Shown here one piece after another: positions 42,799-50,559 of a stretch of 64,000 nt of DNA. Below the pieces are notes generated by a model. The model saw nothing but the letters and a program-made list of their open reading frames with translations, made no database searches and was not told the DNA's origin. The first letter of the stretch is position 1. Each line of letters begins with the position of its first letter. The stretch comes from Gordonia sediminis (GTDB lineage: Bacteria; Actinomycetota; Actinomycetes; Mycobacteriales; Mycobacteriaceae), in contig RZUM01000009.1 in NCBI GenBank assembly GCA_004193205.1, forward strand, positions 1 to 64,000, written 5' to 3'. The translations under genes and the position numbers were made by a program.

Positions 42799-43836
42799 TC
42801 AGCGAGCAGACGCCGGGTCTCGGAGAGCGGTTGCCGTCGTCCCGCGAACCACCAACGTGGGCAGTCGCACGATTGCCGGCGGCTCGCCCCCGTCGATCAT
42901 CGTCAGCACCCCTGCCACCGCATCGGCTGCCATCTGCCGGGCATCCTGCGAAACCGTGGTCAGTGGCACCCGCAGACGGGAGGCCAGCCGGGCGTCGTCG
43001 TAGCCGACGACGGAGATCTCCTCGGGCACATGCAGTCCCGCGTGACCGATCGCGTCGATGACACCGGTCGCGCAGTCGTCGTTGAAGGCGACGACCGCGG
43101 TCGGCGGATCGCCGGCGGCGAACACCTCGCGCATTGCGCGGGCGCCGTCGATCTGTCCGAGCCCACCCCTCACGATCCGCGCATGATCGCCACGGCCGTG
43201 GCGTGCCATCGTCGCGCGGAAACCCTCCCGACGATCCTGCGCACCGGGGGCGTCGGCCCCGTCGATGTGCACAATGTCGGAGTGACCTAGCTCGACCAGA
43301 TGATCGACGGCCAGTCCGATACCGGCGGTATCGTCGCTGCGCACGAACCCGACGCCGTCGACGTCACTACCCCGCGCAACCACGACCACCGGCAGCCTTG
43401 CCGCGGTCGTGGCCAGCGCGTCGTCGTCGAACCGGGAGCCGAGCAGGATCGCCCCCTCGCAGCGTTCGCGGAGCACGGTGTCCAGCGCCCGGGATTCCGA
43501 ACGGGTCGGCGCGATCGCGCTGATCACGACGTCATAGCCGGCCTCTGACGCGACGGCGTAGATCTCCTCGACGAGGTCGCCGTGGAACGGCTCACGTAGT
43601 TCGAACGTCACGCCCAGCAACCGCGACGACGACTGGCGCAGCTTGCGCGCCCGCTGATCGGGTACGTACCCCAGCTCGTCGGCGATCCGTCGAACACGCA
43701 CCCGCGTTTCGTCACTCGCGCCGGGTGCGTCGCGCATGACGATCGAGACCAGCGCCGTCGAGACGCCGGCCTCGCGGGCGACGTCGGCGAGGGTCATCCT
43801 CGCGCCGCTGCGTTTCTCCCTGCGCCGTTGCGGCAT
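42799..43836 (-). CDS. LacI-family transcriptional regulator
   Basis: 345 residues with a complete helix-turn-helix (residues 14-60: MTLADVAREAGVSTALVSIVMRDAPGASDETRVRVRRIADELGY) and sensor domain (about 72-335: LLGVTFELREPFHGDLVEEIYAVASEAGYDVVIS...EEISVVGYDDARLA). Divergent from a Gfo/Idh gene 95 bases away; two palindromic TAGAACGTTNTA operators lie in between, so its target is the 43932-45778 operon and itself. The sensor resembles the helix-turn-helix-less protein at 23729-24922. Confidence 0.92.
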   Translation of the reverse strand: MPQRRREKRSGARMTLADVAREAGVSTALVSIVMRDAPGASDETRVRVRRIADELGYVPDQRARKLRQSSSRLLGVTFELREPFHGDLVEEIYAVASEAGYDVVISAIAPTRSESRALDTVLRERCEGAILLGSRFDDDALATTAARLPVVVVARGSDVDGVGFVRSDDTAGIGLAVDHLVELGHSDIVHIDGADAPGAQDRREGFRATMARHGRGDHARIVRGGLGQIDGARAMREVFAAGDPPTAVVAFNDDCATGVIDAIGHAGLHVPEEISVVGYDDARLASRLRVPLTTVSQDARQMAADAVAGVLTMIDGGEPPAIVRLPTLVVRGTTATALRDPASAR

Positions 43837-43882
43837 CCGTTTCTCCCCTTGACGAGTGTGACCTGTGCGACCTAGCCTAGCC

Positions 43883-43907
43883 TAGAACGTTCTACTAGAA
43901 CGTTATA
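43883..43907. promoter_or_regulatory. Double LacI operator TAGAACGTTCTA / TAGAACGTTATA
   Basis: TAGAACGTTCTA (43883-43894) is a perfect 12-bp palindrome with a central CG, the usual LacI-family form. A second copy with one changed base follows at 43896-43907, 13 bases on. They lie 47-71 bases upstream of the LacI start and 25-49 upstream of the Gfo/Idh gene, so binding would block both. Confidence 0.8.
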
Positions 43908-43931
43908 GACGCACCCAGATCCGGAGAACTC

Positions 43932-44999
43932 ATGACCACCAGCGCCCCCTCCGTGGCCACCGCCACGACCCCCCACCGACCGAACTCGCCCGTCCGCATC
44001 GCCACCATCGGCGCCGGCCGGATCGGCAGCAGCCACACCACGCTGGTGGCACGCCATGTGTACGGCGCGATCGTCACCGCGGTCGCCGACCCCGTCGACG
44101 GAGCTGCCGCGCGCCTGGCCGACACTGTCGACGCGCCGTTCGCGACCACCGACATCGACGAGGTACTCGCCTCCCCCGACGTCGACGCCGTGCTGATCAC
44201 CGCCCCGGCCCGCAGCCACAGCGACCTGGTCTGCCGCGCCGCCGCCGCGGGCAAGCACGTCTTCTGCGAGAAGCCGATGGCGGTGACCCTCGACGAGGCG
44301 GATCGGGCGATCGCAGCCGCCGAGGCCGCCGGCGTGGTGCTGCAGGTCGGCTTCAACCGTCGATTCGCGCCCGGGTTCGCCGCGGCACGCCGGGCCGTCG
44401 ACGACGGGCGCATCGGCACCCCGCAGCTCCTTCGGTCGCTGACCCGCGATCCCGGACCGTGGGAGGTGGACCCCGCCCGGGTGCCGCAATGGACGATCTT
44501 CCTGGAGACGCTGATCCACGATTTCGACACCCTCTGCTTCCTCAACCCGGGTGCGCGGCCGGTGTCGGTGCACGCGTTCGCCGACGCGCTGATCCGGCCC
44601 GACGCCAGGGCCTCGGGGCACCTGGACACCGCCGTGGTCACCATCACCTTCGACAACGGCGCCATCGCCACCGCCGAGGCCAGCTTCTCGGCTCTCTACG
44701 GGTACGACGTCCGGGGCGAGGTGTTCGGGTCGAAGGGCATGGCGACCGCCGGTGACGGCCGCACCACCGACATGACGTTCTACGGCGCGTCCGGCGCGGA
44801 GATCGACACCGCCCGTCGCGACACCGACCTGCTGCACGACGCATACGTCGGCGAACTGTCGGCATTCGCCGATGCCGTGCGGACCGGCTCGACCGCTCTC
44901 GTCACCGGCCACGACGCCCGCACCGCCCTGCAGATCGCGCTCGCAGCGATCCGCAGCATCGAGACCGGCGCGACCGTGTCGATCGCGGAGATCGCGTGA
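43932..44999 (+). CDS. Gfo/Idh/MocA oxidoreductase, inositol 2-dehydrogenase-like
   Basis: 355 residues with a roughly 20-residue Ala/Thr-rich N-terminal lead. IATIGAGRIGSSHTTLVA, FCEKPMAVTLDEADRA, VGFNRRFAPGFAAAR, and FLETLIHDFDTLCFL with the Asp/His active-site pair. Very close in pattern to the protein at 20760-21806. NAD-linked inositol or related cyclitol dehydrogenase. First gene of a two-gene operon under the LacI operator; the next gene overlaps its stop. Confidence 0.9.
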   Translation: MTTSAPSVATATTPHRPNSPVRIATIGAGRIGSSHTTLVARHVYGAIVTAVADPVDGAAARLADTVDAPFATTDIDEVLASPDVDAVLITAPARSHSDLVCRAAAAGKHVFCEKPMAVTLDEADRAIAAAEAAGVVLQVGFNRRFAPGFAAARRAVDDGRIGTPQLLRSLTRDPGPWEVDPARVPQWTIFLETLIHDFDTLCFLNPGARPVSVHAFADALIRPDARASGHLDTAVVTITFDNGAIATAEASFSALYGYDVRGEVFGSKGMATAGDGRTTDMTFYGASGAEIDTARRDTDLLHDAYVGELSAFADAVRTGSTALVTGHDARTALQIALAAIRSIETGATVSIAEIA

Positions 45000-45778
45000 T
45001 GTCGGCCCCGTACTCGCTGGCCGCCAGCGCCGAGATGCTCTTTGTCGACCGGCCTTTCGTCGATCGGGTGCGTGCGATCCACGACCGGGGACTCCTCGTC
45101 GAGATCTGGGACTGGTCCACCAAGGACATCGACGCCCTCGTCGCGACCGGCGCGTCGTTCGTGTCGATGACGGGGTACCTCACCGGCAACCTGACCGACC
45201 CGGATGGCATCGCCGAGTTTCTCGACACCGCCGAGCAGTCGCTGAAGGTGGCCGAACAGCTGGACTGTCCGAGCCTCAACGTGCACGGCACCGGCCTCGG
45301 ACCTGAGGGCCTGCCGGTCACACCGGTCGAGGTGGTCACGCCGGCGATGTGGCTGACCGCCGCCGACACCCTGCGCCGTCTCGCCGAACTCGGGGAACGT
45401 CACGGTCGCGTGTTCACCCTGGAGAACCTCAACCTCTCCGTCGATCATCCGGGCACCCCGTTCGCCACCGCCGCCGACACCATGACCTTGGTCCGGGCCG
45501 TCGACTCCCCGCATCTGCGGATGAACCTGGATCTCTATCATGCGCAGATCGGCGAGGGTAACCTCATCGAACTATGCCGCAGCGCATTGCCTTTCGTCGG
45601 CGAGATCCAGGTCGCCGACGTCCCGGGACGATGCGAACCGGGCACCGGGGAGATCAACTATCCCGCGATCGCCGCCGCCCTGAAGGAACTGGGATACAGC
45701 GGCGTCGTCGGACTCGAGGGCTGGGCGAAGTCCGACCCCGACGCAGCCCTCGACGCCTTCACCGCCGCGTTCACCTGA
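44999..45778 (+). CDS. Hydroxypyruvate isomerase/IolH-like TIM barrel protein
   Basis: 259 residues from ATG 44999, which overlaps the previous stop as TGATG; a GTG one codon earlier is an alternative. AP-endonuclease-2-type TIM barrel: SLAASAEMLFVDRPFVDRVRAI at the N-terminus, LNVHGTG, FTLENLN, LRMNLDLYHAQIGEGNLIEL, IQVADVPGRCEPGTGEINYPAI. The VADvPGR.EPGtGEInY pattern is the hydroxypyruvate isomerase (Hyi) signature. It may isomerise a keto-sugar or tartronate-level product made by its Gfo/Idh partner. Confidence 0.88.
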   Translation: MSAPYSLAASAEMLFVDRPFVDRVRAIHDRGLLVEIWDWSTKDIDALVATGASFVSMTGYLTGNLTDPDGIAEFLDTAEQSLKVAEQLDCPSLNVHGTGLGPEGLPVTPVEVVTPAMWLTAADTLRRLAELGERHGRVFTLENLNLSVDHPGTPFATAADTMTLVRAVDSPHLRMNLDLYHAQIGEGNLIELCRSALPFVGEIQVADVPGRCEPGTGEINYPAIAAALKELGYSGVVGLEGWAKSDPDAALDAFTAAFT

Positions 45779-45802
45779 GCGGCCGTCCCTGAACGAGCGA
45801 CA

Positions 45803-45892
45803 GTTCGTTCCCCGGGGTATGCGCCAACTCTCCGCGTGCAGACGGAGAACGAACACGTACCCCGGCGGACGAATTGGCTGGCGCTGCAGATT
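45803..45892. repeat. Stem-loop repeat, copy B
   Basis: TTCGTTCCCCGGGGTATG (45804-45821) pairs imperfectly with the complement of CGTACCCCGGCGGACGAA (45856-45873); an inner CTCCG / CGGAG stem lies between. GTGCAGACGGAGAACGAACA and GACGAATTGGCT are shared with copy C (49210-49292), and similarity continues through GCGCTGC and TTCTTTCGGC into the region that in copy C is desaturase coding sequence. Follows the TIM barrel gene and could serve as its terminator. Confidence 0.75.
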
Positions 45893-45905
45893 CTTTCGGC
45901 CGAGG

Positions 45906-46012
45906 TCCGCGGCCAAGGCAGGCATCATCGGTCTGACCAAGCGGCGGCCAAAGAGGTTGCCCACCTGGGTGTCCGAATCAACCCGATCCAGCTCGATAGA
46001 ATCGGACCCATG
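45906..46012 (+). pseudogene. Relic of an SDR (FabG-like) gene with a frameshift
   Basis: The bases 45906-45941 read SAAKAGIIGLTK, the active-site helix of FabG-like short-chain dehydrogenases (YSAAKAGIIGLTK), then the frame shifts and 45944-46012 continue AAKEVAHLGVRINPIQLDRIGPM, the expected next stretch (usually AAKEVAHLGVRINAIQPG.I.T.M). One missing base after AAG explains the shift. About 37 codons survive between repeat copy B and the quinone oxidoreductase start, whose ATG coincides with the relic's last Met. Confidence 0.75.
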
Positions 46013-46978
46013 CGCGCCGTCGTGATCGAAGCCCCAGGTCCACCAGATGTGCTGCGGCTTCACGACGTTCCGACACCAACGCCGGCTGCCGGGTGGGTGT
46101 TGATTCGCGTCGAGGCCTTCGGACTCAATCGATCCGAACTCCACTTCCGCCGCGGAGTGGCCGACTTCGGTACATTCCCCCGCATACCCGGAATCGAAGC
46201 AACCGGTGTCGTCGCAGAGTGCCCCGGCGGGGAGTTCGAGCGCGGGACGCAGGTGGCGGCCATCATGGGCGGCATGGGCCGCACATTCGACGGCGGCTAT
46301 GCCGAATACACGTGCGTCCCCGTGTCGTCGGTGATCCCCTTCCACAGCGATCTGCCATGGGCCACGTTGGGTGCGATTCCAGAGATGCTGCAAACCGCAT
46401 ACGGGTCGCTGACAACCGGGGTCGACGGTCGGCCGGAGCAGACGTTGCTGATCCGTGGTGGCACGTCGTCGATCGGGCTGGCCCTTGCGGCGCTGGGCCG
46501 GCGCATCGGAATGCGCGTGATTTCGACGACACGCAATCCGGCACGCCGAGAGCTCCTCCTTCAGTTCGCCGACCACGTCATCATCGACAACGGCGAGATC
46601 GCGGCAGAGGTGCGGACCATCGCCGACACGGGCGTGGACGCAGCGGTGGAACTCGTCGGGACCAACACCTTGCGAGACACCCTGCGCTCGACGCGAACCC
46701 ACGGCGTGGTGTGCTTCACCGGCATGCTGTCGGATCAATGGACGATCCACGACTTCTACCCGATGGATTACCTCCCCAACGGCGTGCGCCTCACCGCCTA
46801 CTCCGGCGGTGCCTCGGACCTGCCTGCGACCGTCCTGCAGGGATTCCTCGACGACGTCGCGGCGGGCTCTGCAACCGTGCCGATCGGAAAGGTCTACTCG
46901 CTCGACGAAATCGTGCAGGCACATACCGACATGGAGAACGGGGCACTCGCCGGCAAGGGAGTGGTCGTCACGTGCTGA
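46010..46978 (+). CDS. Quinone oxidoreductase-type medium-chain reductase
   Basis: 322 residues from ATG 46010. MDR superfamily without structural zinc: MRAVVIEAPGPPDVLRLHDVPTPTPAAGWVLIRVEAFGLNRSELHFRRG at the start, FPRIPGIEATGVVAE, and a cofactor fold LIRGGTSSIGLALAALGRRIG with GTSSIG as the AxxGxxG equivalent and RNPARR beyond, which favours NADPH. Reduces quinones or activated alkenes. No good ribosome-binding site; the gene may borrow the expression signals of the former SDR gene whose relic it abuts. Ends 11 bases into the convergent LysR gene. Confidence 0.88.
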   Translation: MRAVVIEAPGPPDVLRLHDVPTPTPAAGWVLIRVEAFGLNRSELHFRRGVADFGTFPRIPGIEATGVVAECPGGEFERGTQVAAIMGGMGRTFDGGYAEYTCVPVSSVIPFHSDLPWATLGAIPEMLQTAYGSLTTGVDGRPEQTLLIRGGTSSIGLALAALGRRIGMRVISTTRNPARRELLLQFADHVIIDNGEIAAEVRTIADTGVDAAVELVGTNTLRDTLRSTRTHGVVCFTGMLSDQWTIHDFYPMDYLPNGVRLTAYSGGASDLPATVLQGFLDDVAAGSATVPIGKVYSLDEIVQAHTDMENGALAGKGVVVTC

Positions 46979-47858
46979 CGGCAGCCGGTCGGGCCCCCTC
47001 GAGCACGCTGTCGAGGACCGCTCGCGCCGCCCTCGACGGTGTGCGCGTGGACGAGTGGGCGATCGAGATCTCCCACACCAGCTGCTTGTCCGAACACGGC
47101 ACGATCGGCACCCCTGACCGTTCGCGGGCAACACCGAGCGGAACAAGGGTGACACCGAAACCCTTGACCGCCAAATCCATTCCGAAGAACTGGTCGGCCA
47201 CCTCGATCACCGTCCGTCGAACGGGAATCTCCTCGTCGACCACCGCCCGCGTCCCCCACCCCGGCGGATAGTCGATGACACGCTCCTCGGCCAGATCGGC
47301 GGTCGCAAAGGAACCCGCGTGCGCCAGGTGGTGATCCGGTGAACAGACGAGGACCAACGGCTCGGCCGCCAGACGGTAGACAGTGATCCCGGGGGCATGC
47401 TCCGGGTAGGCGCCCAGGAACGCGAGGTCCAGTGTGCCCGCGCGGATGCCGACGATGTTGCCGGAGGTGCCACGCGGATTCTGTCGCATCGCGATCGTGA
47501 TCCCGGGATGGCGCCGATGGAGTTCGGCCAGAGACTCGGCCAGGTCAACGGAGACGATGTTCACCAGCGCGCCCACGGCCACCTCGCCGCTGATCTCGCC
47601 GCGCATCGCTGCGACCGCGTCGAACACGTCAGCCCGCGCACGCAGCGCCGCACGAGCCGGACCCACCACCGCACGCCCGGCGTCGGTGAGGACCAGCACG
47701 GTAGGTGTCCGATCGAACAGCCGCTCCCCGAGTTCCCGTTCCAGCCTGGCAACCCCCGTCGACACCGCCGATTGAACGACATTGAGCGAACGTGCGGCCG
47801 CGGTGAATGTCCCCTGGTCACAGCAAGCGAGGAAATACTCCAGATGGCGTAGCTCCAT
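46968..47858 (-). CDS. LysR-family transcriptional regulator
   Basis: 296 residues from ATG 47858, chosen because GGAGG lies 5 bases upstream; an ATG 5 codons earlier is less favourable. Helix-turn-helix at about 1-60 (MELRHLEYFLACCDQGTFTAAARSLNVVQSAVSTGVARLERELG) and effector domain about 88-290. It overlaps the convergent oxidoreductase end and is divergent from the MFS gene, the most probable target. Effector unknown. Confidence 0.9.
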   Translation of the reverse strand: MELRHLEYFLACCDQGTFTAAARSLNVVQSAVSTGVARLERELGERLFDRTPTVLVLTDAGRAVVGPARAALRARADVFDAVAAMRGEISGEVAVGALVNIVSVDLAESLAELHRRHPGITIAMRQNPRGTSGNIVGIRAGTLDLAFLGAYPEHAPGITVYRLAAEPLVLVCSPDHHLAHAGSFATADLAEERVIDYPPGWGTRAVVDEEIPVRRTVIEVADQFFGMDLAVKGFGVTLVPLGVARERSGVPIVPCSDKQLVWEISIAHSSTRTPSRAARAVLDSVLEGARPAAVST

Positions 47859-47875
47859 CGTCACCTCCATCACTA

Positions 47876-47895
47876 TTCGAGATACTCGTATCGAA
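47876..47895. promoter_or_regulatory. LysR-type dyad TTCGA-N10-TCGAA
   Basis: TTCGA (47876-47880) and TCGAA (47891-47895) form an inverted repeat of LysR-box size in the short gap between the divergent LysR and MFS genes. It contains GATACTCGTATC-like inner symmetry. Assigned by position. Confidence 0.5.
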
Positions 47896-47939
47896 ATCTA
47901 TCGCTTTTCCAGAAAGTGTGGAACCCGGATCATGGAGTC

Positions 47940-49199
47940 ATGACGGTGACCAGCGGCGACCCCTCACACGCGACGGTCCACCTCAGTAGATTCGTGGTCC
48001 TCCTGTTCGCGGTGACGGCGGGATCGTCGGCGGGTTGCCTCTATTACCTCCAGCCGCTACTACACGAGATCAGCGTGGATTTCTCCATCTCCACCGCGAC
48101 TGCGGGGCTGCTGGTGGCCCTCACACAGATCGGCTATCTCCTCGGCCTGGCTTTCGTCGTCCCGCTGGGCGATTTCGTGAACCGCCGTCGACTCGTGACC
48201 GGTCTGTTGGTCGTCTCCTGCGTGGCTCTGTTGGCGGCCGGCTTGCTGCCCTCCTTCGGTGGCCTGTTGACGATGGTGTTCGCGGTGGGCGTGTCCGCAT
48301 CGGCGGCCCAGGTCGTCGTACCGTGGGCGGCCGCGATCGCCGGACCGCACGAACGCGGCGCGGTGGTGGGACACGTGATGAGCGGGCTGCTCATCGGGAT
48401 CCTGTTCTCCCGCGTCCTTTCCGGACTGGTCGCCGAGATCGGCGGATGGCGGGCCATCCTGTTCGTCGCCGCGGCGGTGCAGCTGACAATGGCCCTGGCA
48501 GTGTGGTTCCGGGCGCCCGGGGCGCGGCCCGCGGGAGCCGGAACTCGGCAGAGCTATCCGCAGGTGCTGGCCTCGATTCTGACCCTCGTGTGGCAACAAC
48601 CGGTGTTGCGTCACCGAATGATCCTGGGCGGGCTCAACATGGCGGCATTCAGCGGCTTGTGGACCGCGATCACCTTCCTCCTGGCCGGTGCCGGTGATTC
48701 ACCCTACGACTACCCCGAAGCCGCGATCGGACTCTTCGGTCTGGCGGGCGTCGCCGGTGCCCTGGGCGCACCCATCGTCGGCAAGCTCGCCGACCGCGGC
48801 TATCTGCGCCACACCCAGTACCTGGCGTGGGCCGTACAGGTCGTCGGCTGGGCGCTGCTGTGGGCCGGCGCTCACGACGTCATGATCCTGATCGTGGCAT
48901 TACTCGTGTTCGACTTCGGCGTCCAAGGCGTGCAACTGGCCAATCAGACCGGCGTCTACTCGCTCGATGACCGAGCCCGTTCCCGTTTGACGACCGCCTA
49001 CATGGTGGCGTACTTCGCGGGCGGCGTGATCGGGTCGTCGATGGGCGCCTGGGCCTATCAGGCCGGCGGCTGGTCGCTCGTCTGCGGTCTCGGGATCGGT
49101 TCCGCGGCAACCGGGTTCGCAGCATGGGCCCTGTTCGCGCGGACCGAACGCGCACACCCGCTACAGGGCGTCGCCGCGCACGCCCGCTTGCGAACCTGA
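47940..49199 (+). CDS. MFS transporter
   Basis: 419 residues from ATG 47940; a GTG at 47916 is an alternative start and the ribosome-binding site does not decide. 12 membrane segments. SSAGCLYYLQPLLHEISVDFSIS in helix 1 with YYLQPLL is typical of the YwfA/YbcL-like arabinose-efflux (AraJ/NepI-like) group, and PLGDFVNRRRLVTG is motif A. Probably an exporter of a small polar or aromatic compound. Regulated, by position, by the divergent LysR. Confidence 0.85.
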   Translation: MTVTSGDPSHATVHLSRFVVLLFAVTAGSSAGCLYYLQPLLHEISVDFSISTATAGLLVALTQIGYLLGLAFVVPLGDFVNRRRLVTGLLVVSCVALLAAGLLPSFGGLLTMVFAVGVSASAAQVVVPWAAAIAGPHERGAVVGHVMSGLLIGILFSRVLSGLVAEIGGWRAILFVAAAVQLTMALAVWFRAPGARPAGAGTRQSYPQVLASILTLVWQQPVLRHRMILGGLNMAAFSGLWTAITFLLAGAGDSPYDYPEAAIGLFGLAGVAGALGAPIVGKLADRGYLRHTQYLAWAVQVVGWALLWAGAHDVMILIVALLVFDFGVQGVQLANQTGVYSLDDRARSRLTTAYMVAYFAGGVIGSSMGAWAYQAGGWSLVCGLGIGSAATGFAAWALFARTERAHPLQGVAAHARLRT

Positions 49200-49209
49200 G
49201 GGCCAAGGT

Positions 49210-49292
49210 GCGTCCCCCGGGTATGAGCTAATTCTCCACGTGCAGACGGAGAACGAACACATACGAGGGGGACGAATTGGCTAGCGCTGCCG
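49210..49292. repeat. Stem-loop repeat, copy C
   Basis: GCGTCCCCCGGGTATG pairs imperfectly with CATACGAGGGGGACGAA; an inner CTCC / GGAG stem encloses CACGTGCAGAC. It shares GTGCAGACGGAGAACGAACA and GACGAATTGGCT with copy B. The right side runs into the last codons of the desaturase gene, which ends at 49281. Located between convergent genes, so a bidirectional terminator role is likely. Confidence 0.75.
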
Positions 49293-50477
49293 CTTCTTTC
49301 GGCGGAGCTCGGCGATCGCGGTCTTGAGCCCGCGAACCTTCGGCATCCCGGCGAACCGACGCTCGGACGCGGTCTCCGGCGCGTCGTCGGCGGTGTCGCG
49401 CAGGAACTGATCCGGCAGGGCGAGTTTGTTGATGGTGCGCAACGTCTTCATGTACTGCACGAACAACGACCCGGTGGTGTACGGCAGGTCGTACTTGTCG
49501 CACAGCCCACGGACGCGTTCGGCGATCTCGGCGTAGCGGTTGCTCGGCAGATCCGGGTAGAGATGGTGCTCGATCTGATAGCAGAGGTTGCCGCTCATGA
49601 ACGCCATCGCCGGGCCCGCATTGAAGTTCGCGGTGCCCAGCATCTGCCGGAGATACCACTGACCGTGGGTCTCGTGCTCGAGTGACTCGACGGTGAATTT
49701 CTCTGCGCCATCGGGGAAATGACCGCAGAAGATCACCACATACGCCCACACGTTGCGGATCAGGTTCGCGGTGAGATCGGCGGTCAGCGTGTGTTTGAAG
49801 TTCGGCCCGGTCAGCGCGGGGAACAGCACGTAGTCCTTGGCGACCTGCTTGCCGATCTTGCGGCCGAACTGCTTGATCTGCGGAATCGCGACCTCTTTGG
49901 GCTTGCGGCCGGCGATGACGTCCTTCAGGGCCAGGTCGTGCAGGCCGATGCCCCACTCGAAGGTGAGGCCGAGCAAGACGTTGAACAGCGGCTGGAAGGC
50001 GCGCCGCGGCTCCCAGGGCTCGTCGCGGGTCACCCGCAGGATCTTGTAGCCGACGTCGTCGTCCATCCCGACGACGTTGGTGTACTTGTGATGGATGTAG
50101 TTGTGGGAGTGCTTCCAGTGCGGAGACGCGCACACCATGTCCCATTCCCAGGTCGTCGAATGGACCTCGGGATCGTTCATCCAGTCCCACTGCCCGTGCA
50201 TCACGTTGTGCCCGAGCTCCATGTTCTCGATGATCTTCGAGACGGCGAGGGCGCCGGTGCCGAGCAGCCACAGCGACCGCTTGTGGCTGCCCAGCAGAGC
50301 GACGCGTCCCGCCACCTCGAGGATCCGGTGCGCGAGAATCGTCCGGTGCAGGTAGCGGACGTCGCGCTCGCCGCGGTCGGACTCGATCTCACGCCGCAGT
50401 GCGTCGAGTTCCGCGCCGAGCGCCTCGACGTCGGCATCGGTCAGGTGTGCATAGGCGTTGATGTCAGTGATGGCCAT
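49281..50477 (-). CDS. Membrane fatty acid desaturase (DesA3-like), copy 1
   Basis: 398 residues. The three histidine boxes of acyl-lipid/acyl-CoA desaturases are present: GHNVMHGQWDW, HWKHSHNYIHHKYTN and YQIEHHLYPDLPSNR, which hold the di-iron site. Two hydrophobic regions (about 55-85, 160-180) and more around 235 give the membrane anchoring. It introduces a cis double bond, probably delta-9, in a saturated acyl-CoA, taking electrons from the oxidoreductase at 53181. Very similar to the next gene upstream; the two arose by tandem duplication. C-terminus RRKKRQR is basic. Confidence 0.92.
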   Translation of the reverse strand: MAITDINAYAHLTDADVEALGAELDALRREIESDRGERDVRYLHRTILAHRILEVAGRVALLGSHKRSLWLLGTGALAVSKIIENMELGHNVMHGQWDWMNDPEVHSTTWEWDMVCASPHWKHSHNYIHHKYTNVVGMDDDVGYKILRVTRDEPWEPRRAFQPLFNVLLGLTFEWGIGLHDLALKDVIAGRKPKEVAIPQIKQFGRKIGKQVAKDYVLFPALTGPNFKHTLTADLTANLIRNVWAYVVIFCGHFPDGAEKFTVESLEHETHGQWYLRQMLGTANFNAGPAMAFMSGNLCYQIEHHLYPDLPSNRYAEIAERVRGLCDKYDLPYTTGSLFVQYMKTLRTINKLALPDQFLRDTADDAPETASERRFAGMPKVRGLKTAIAELRRKKRQR

Positions 50478-50559
50478 TGACGCCCATTATGCCTGCACAC
50501 CGCAGTGGTGTTCCACGGTCATTGGTCCCCCGACCTCGTATTTCGCCCAAATGCCCCAG

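Noticed and set aside
45836-46009. N-terminal extension of the quinone oxidoreductase
   Set aside because: The added residues come from repeat copy B and the SDR relic; family members begin at MRAVVIEAPG.
49210-49292. Copies B and C as inverted ends of a transposon
   Set aside because: The two copies are in the same orientation, each is internally palindromic, and no transposase lies between them.
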